This document shows positions 62,101 to 64,000 of a DNA stretch of 64,000 bases, piece by piece. The notes below the pieces were generated by a model that searched no databases, was not told where the DNA came from, and saw nothing but the letters and a program-made list of their open reading frames with translations. The stretch covers positions 3,032,763 through 3,096,762 of the forward strand of contig NC_049992.1 in NCBI RefSeq assembly GCF_000003815.2, written 5' to 3'. The DNA is from Branchiostoma floridae. Its lineage: Eukaryota; Chordata; Leptocardii; Amphioxiformes; Branchiostomatidae. Position 1 is the stretch's first letter. Every line of letters starts with the position of its first letter. A program made the position numbers and the translations under genes.

Positions 62101-64000
62101 ATTACAAAAGAGCAAACATTCATCACTTTTACGTGGATGAAAGTTAGAATAAGATCAACATCATCATCATAAACAAAGTTATCCAAAGCAACTGGACATA
62201 TTGTAAAATGAATCCATTTGCTATGAGTAACTCTTGTATTGTGTATTCAGCACTTTGTTCCTCTGAGGCTTGAAATGATCATGTCTCAAGCAGTCTATAG
62301 TTAGACAATAAATAAATAAACAAAACAAATAAACAACAAACAGAACATTCCGCACCAGTTTGTCACGTGTCTCGTCCCTCTGCTCCAGAAGCTGTCCGCT
62401 CAGACGGCTGACCTGGTCCCGTAAGGTCGCGGTTTCCCGCCGAGCGTTACTCGCACGCTCCGTGGCCTCCTCTAGCTGAGTGGACAAGTCTGGGGAAATG
62501 CAGGGAGACAGACTGAAGTTTATAACGCACAAAACTATATCATTTTAAGGATGACTGGTCCCTTAAGTTCGCGGTTTCTCGCCGAGCACTACTTGCCCTC
62601 TCTGTGGCCTCCTCTAGCTGCGTGGACAAGTCTGGGAAAATGTAGGGAGACAAACTGAAGTTTACAACTCACAAAACTATATTATTTTAAGGATGACCTG
62701 GTCCCGTAAGGTCGCGGTCTCCCGTAGAGCGTTACTCGCACGCTCTGTGGCCTCCTCTAGCTGCGTGGACAAGTCTGAGGAAATGCAGAGAAACAGACTG
62801 AAGTTGTTCAGACCACACAAAATTATTAAACTTCAAATTGTAGATGGCATCTCAGACAAGAAGAGATAACCTGGTTTATTAGATAGTATTACATTACACA
62901 CTAAAATAAGGTACATCATCATAGTCTTAGGGCTAGATTGCAATTATGATACATACAATCATGTAAAAGATCACTATGGAAGACTGCTAAGAAGTACTTA
63001 AAGTGCTATGATTTACATTCAAAAGACATTTTACATATCTTCACCAATTCTGATACTGCAATGTCTGAAACTATAATTGACTATTAGTGATGGGACATTA
63101 CACAATTTTTGAGTGCAGAAAAGTGCAGAAAAGTGGCATTTGTTTAGTTACAATATTGCATGTCTTGGGTGGACAATGCCAGTGTAACAGGTTACGGTGC
63201 CAGCTGTAAGTGTTACACCTGTCACCTGTTAACTCACCTGCATTGACATTTTTCTGCAGTTGCACCGTGTCCCTGAGGTCATCACATGACTGCTCTGCAC
63301 TGGCAAGCTGAAACAGGAACAGCAGAAAATGTCCACCACTTCTACCACGACTTAAAACTTCTTTCTGTGTGCTGCTGTCACAACTGTTATTTTTTTAATC
63401 TAATTACAGAAACTTGGTGTAAAGTTCTTAAAAACTCAGCAAAAACATGGTGACACCTTATTTTTTTTTCAATTTGAACATTTGGCACAGTTTGTATATA
63501 TACAGTTGTATACTCCCTGCATGAGTCTGTAATGTATACAACACAGTCGCTGCATTATGTCTAATACTGTAACAGTGTAATACATAGTAATGCCTTAAAA
63601 CACATGGGCCAGACTGCTGAATTTTAAAAGGATACTAATAACAGTAGGAACCTTTTCCTCGAGATGCTTGTTTGTATCCTCCAGGAGCTGACTAGTCCTC
63701 TTCAGACCCTCCCTCTCACCCTCCATGCCCTGGAGTCTGGCAGACAGCTCCGTTACCTGGAACAATTCAAAAGAAGGAAAAAAAACTAGCAATTTGGTTC
63801 AATCTTTCATAATTTAAAAAGATGCTAAAGAGTACAACCATGCCCTGTAGTCTGGCTGACAGCTCTGTTACCTGGAACAATTGAATAGAAGGGAAAAAAA
63901 CTAGCAATTTGGTTCAATCATTCATGATTTAAAAGGCTGCTTGAGAGTACAACCCTGCCCTGTACAAATGTAGTCTGGCCGACAGCTCCAACACCTGGAC
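52911..64000 (-). CDS. long coiled-coil protein, C-terminal 593 residues (gene continues beyond the window)
   Basis: Thirteen exons with consistent phases (1782 nt including stop TGA at 52911-52913). Nearly all of it is charged, heptad-like coiled coil rich in E, Q, K, R and L (LEEATERASNARRETATLRD, LESEIADLQSQLEREKSRSK, RRYDQRKLKYKNKINRAKD). A final non-coiled tail of about 75 residues follows, rich in S, G and Y (RPSSGLGTSLSS, NSYLSQVNYSPG, ending YYKE). No motor, kinase or membrane segment in the visible part. Style recalls centrosomal or ciliary scaffolds such as rootletin-like or CCDC proteins, but I cannot name the family. Splice-border minisatellites flank at least five exons. Confidence 0.85.
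53311..53520. repeat. GAATACAACACGGTGTATTC-type repeat, copy 2
   Basis: About 210 bp, ends near GGTATGACATAAA, in the last intron of the coiled-coil gene. Related to 52335 and 58200. Confidence 0.75.
53736..54256 (-). repeat. five tandem copies of the penultimate coiled-coil exon 3' half plus donor
   Basis: Border copies end at 54154, 54037, 53935, 53838 and 53736 (authentic 54257), spacing 103, 117, 102, 97, 102. Each encodes variants of QKDRLDRLVRDYRIEKQRE and runs into (GTTT)n. Confidence 0.93.
54257..54437 (-). CDS. coiled-coil gene penultimate exon
   Basis: 181 nt, LTEADESVRDMKRTVSSSEY to RIEKQRE, acceptor tattcag, weak donor gtttgt. Five further 3'-half copies follow in the intron. 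Confidence 0.85.
55072..55500 (-). repeat. exon 3'-end copy and 120-bp triplication
   Basis: An exon-end copy (KKSLNSDHKKLLQDKRDLLT, donor gtgagg) is followed by three 120-bp units (55141-55500) containing TTCCCTGACAGTTCTCCCAA. The second and third are nearly identical. Confidence 0.9.
55501..55665 (-). CDS. coiled-coil gene exon (DIIQREKGMREEAV)
   Basis: 165 nt to KRDLLT, acceptor ttgcag, donor gtaaat. A diverged copy of its 3' end with a gtgagg donor is at 55072-55145. Confidence 0.86.
55709..55860. repeat. interspersed repeat, copy 2 (see 13185)
   Basis: Shares CTATATAGCCGGTATAAC and CAGAGAAGATG...CTACTGTACTTG with 13185-13400. Confidence 0.6.
56258..56343 (-). repeat. copy of a coiled-coil exon donor border
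   Basis: AAGAACAAGATCAACAGAGC plus AAA|gtaagg recurs about 77 bp downstream of the authentic border at 56344. Confidence 0.8.
56344..56516 (-). CDS. coiled-coil gene exon (HQLSELGKQSMLRQ)
   Basis: 173 nt to KYKNKINRA, acceptor actgcag, donor gtaagg. Tandem copies of both its acceptor and donor sides are present nearby. Confidence 0.87.
56517..56760 (-). repeat. two copies of a coiled-coil exon acceptor border
   Basis: Repeat intron end, AG and codons for LRQVQTLQQEVETLQQQ, joined by (AAAC)n/(AAGT)n spacers, upstream of the authentic exon start at 56516. Confidence 0.88.
57386..57530 (-). CDS. coiled-coil gene exon (VQSEQQLESARQEL)
   Basis: 145 nt to NKSVADM, acceptor gcaacag, donor gtgggt. 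The intron begins with AGGTCAAGGTCA-like repeats. Confidence 0.88.
58043..58170 (-). CDS. coiled-coil gene exon (VKESQYKLQRVAEEA)
   Basis: 128 nt to LQEEKMD, acceptor tgtcag, donor gtcaga, exit phase 2. Confidence 0.88.
58200..58505. repeat. inverted relative of the 52335/53311 repeat
   Basis: Starts TTATTTATGTCATGCC and ends AATACAACACGGTGTACTC, matching the other copies in the opposite orientation. Confidence 0.65.
58619..59145. mobile_element. foldback element, perfect 87-bp inverted repeats, 9-bp target duplication
   Basis: Arms 58619-58705 and 59059-59145 are exact complements (CACCCTCACACTCAGGGTTG start). ACTTTGATC flanks both sides (58610-58618, 59146-59154). The interior of about 350 bp is non-coding and includes TTATGAATATTAATGAGCTT. 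The 9-bp duplication suggests a Mutator-like element; identity of arms suggests recent insertion. Confidence 0.9.
59293..59364 (-). CDS. coiled-coil gene exon (LKSRQGSSRESLE)
   Basis: 24 codons to RAEEAERQ, acceptor atcttcag, donor gttagt. Confidence 0.86.
59805..59888 (-). CDS. coiled-coil gene exon (VWGQMKEGLERIS)
   Basis: 28 codons to RQQLDM, acceptor tttgtag, donor gtaaag. Confidence 0.86.
60990..61127 (-). CDS. coiled-coil gene exon (ELHSAHVQTGKVQ)
   Basis: 46 codons to LEQEISK, acceptor ttctag, donor gtaaca. Confidence 0.87.
61140..61540. repeat. degenerate 60-bp tandem repeat
   Basis: CTGTCCTTGGTGCTGAACA-type units recur five or six times between 61158 and 61535, in a coiled-coil gene intron. 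Confidence 0.8.
61674..61826 (-). CDS. coiled-coil gene exon (SRLESEIADLQSQ)
   Basis: 51 codons, acceptor ttttccag, donor gtgggt. Confidence 0.88.
62356..62489 (-). CDS. coiled-coil gene exon (DLSTQLEEATERASN)
   Basis: 134 nt to QRDETRDKL, acceptor ttccccag, donor gtgcgg. Two partial copies of its 5' half lie upstream. Confidence 0.87.
62567..62785 (-). repeat. two copies of a coiled-coil exon 5' half plus acceptor
   Basis: Each has a ttcccag/tcctcag acceptor and codons for LSTQLEEATERAS, then stops at GGGACCAG before unrelated intron. The authentic exon starts at 62489. Confidence 0.88.
63238..63307 (-). CDS. coiled-coil gene exon (LASAEQSCDDLRD)
   Basis: 70 nt, acceptor gtttcag, donor gtgagt, phase 0 to 1. 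Confidence 0.85.
63652..63756 (-). CDS. coiled-coil gene, first exon seen
   Basis: 35 codons, VTELSARLQGMEGEREGLKR to NKHLEEK. Acceptor ttccag, weak donor gttcct. Partial acceptor-side copies at 63838-63880 and 63956-63995. Confidence 0.85.
63838..64000 (-). repeat. partial copies of the 63652 exon acceptor border
   Basis: Two short copies (ELSARLQ-type codons after ccag) about 118 bp apart; the second runs to the window edge. Confidence 0.75.

Overview
This is a eukaryotic window. Genes are split into short exons with consensus GT-AG borders, separated by introns full of small transposons and minisatellites. The gene content fits a lancelet (Branchiostoma), although the species is an inference. 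It includes C-type lectin and eel-fucolectin-type (FTP) domain genes, a single mitofusin with features of both vertebrate paralogs, a GABARAP almost identical to the vertebrate protein, and minisatellites that straddle exon/intron borders. Two runs of N (145 and 100 bases) mark assembly gaps. I assembled the exon models by hand from splice signals, reading phase and remembered family sequences. For the three right-hand genes every junction keeps phase.

Layout. Positions 1-24,000 are a plus-strand cluster of secreted-lectin genes in a transposon-rich setting. They are the 3' end of a gene ending in a C-type lectin domain (568-1905), a signal-peptide/C-type-lectin/FTP gene (14007 to about 17.8 kb), and a tandem FTP paralog (about 19.7-22.4 kb) whose downstream lectin domain is missing and replaced by a LINE remnant. 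Between them lie a tRNA-derived SINE with a perfect target-site duplication, several inverted-repeat MITEs, a decayed Ty3/gypsy-type retrotransposon, a possible piggyBac C-terminal remnant, and a decayed duplicate of the 3' flank of the mitofusin gene.

Positions 27,515-43,340 (minus strand) hold a complete mitofusin gene: 18 coding exons, 774 codons plus stop, one 15-nt microexon, one GC-AG intron and a 5' noncoding exon. Positions 43,799-48,251 (plus strand) hold a complete four-exon GABARAP gene of 117 residues. The two are divergent, and the short region between their 5' ends carries a full CRE, a palindromic CRE-like element and YY1-like motifs. It could be a bidirectional promoter coupling mitochondrial fusion and autophagy genes. 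Positions 52,911-64,000 (minus strand) hold the last 13 exons (593 residues) of a long coiled-coil protein that I do not recognise. Its start lies beyond the window.

The most striking feature is a recurrent class of tandem array in the mitofusin and coiled-coil genes. The repeat unit is half an exon plus the adjoining splice site plus a little intron, often joined by (AAAC)n/(GTTT)n. At least a dozen exon borders are affected, some with up to ten copies of an apparently intact donor site. As I recall, exon/intron-spanning minisatellites called 'mirages' have been reported at the amphioxus Adh locus. Their density and recurrence across two neighbouring genes here deserve systematic study.
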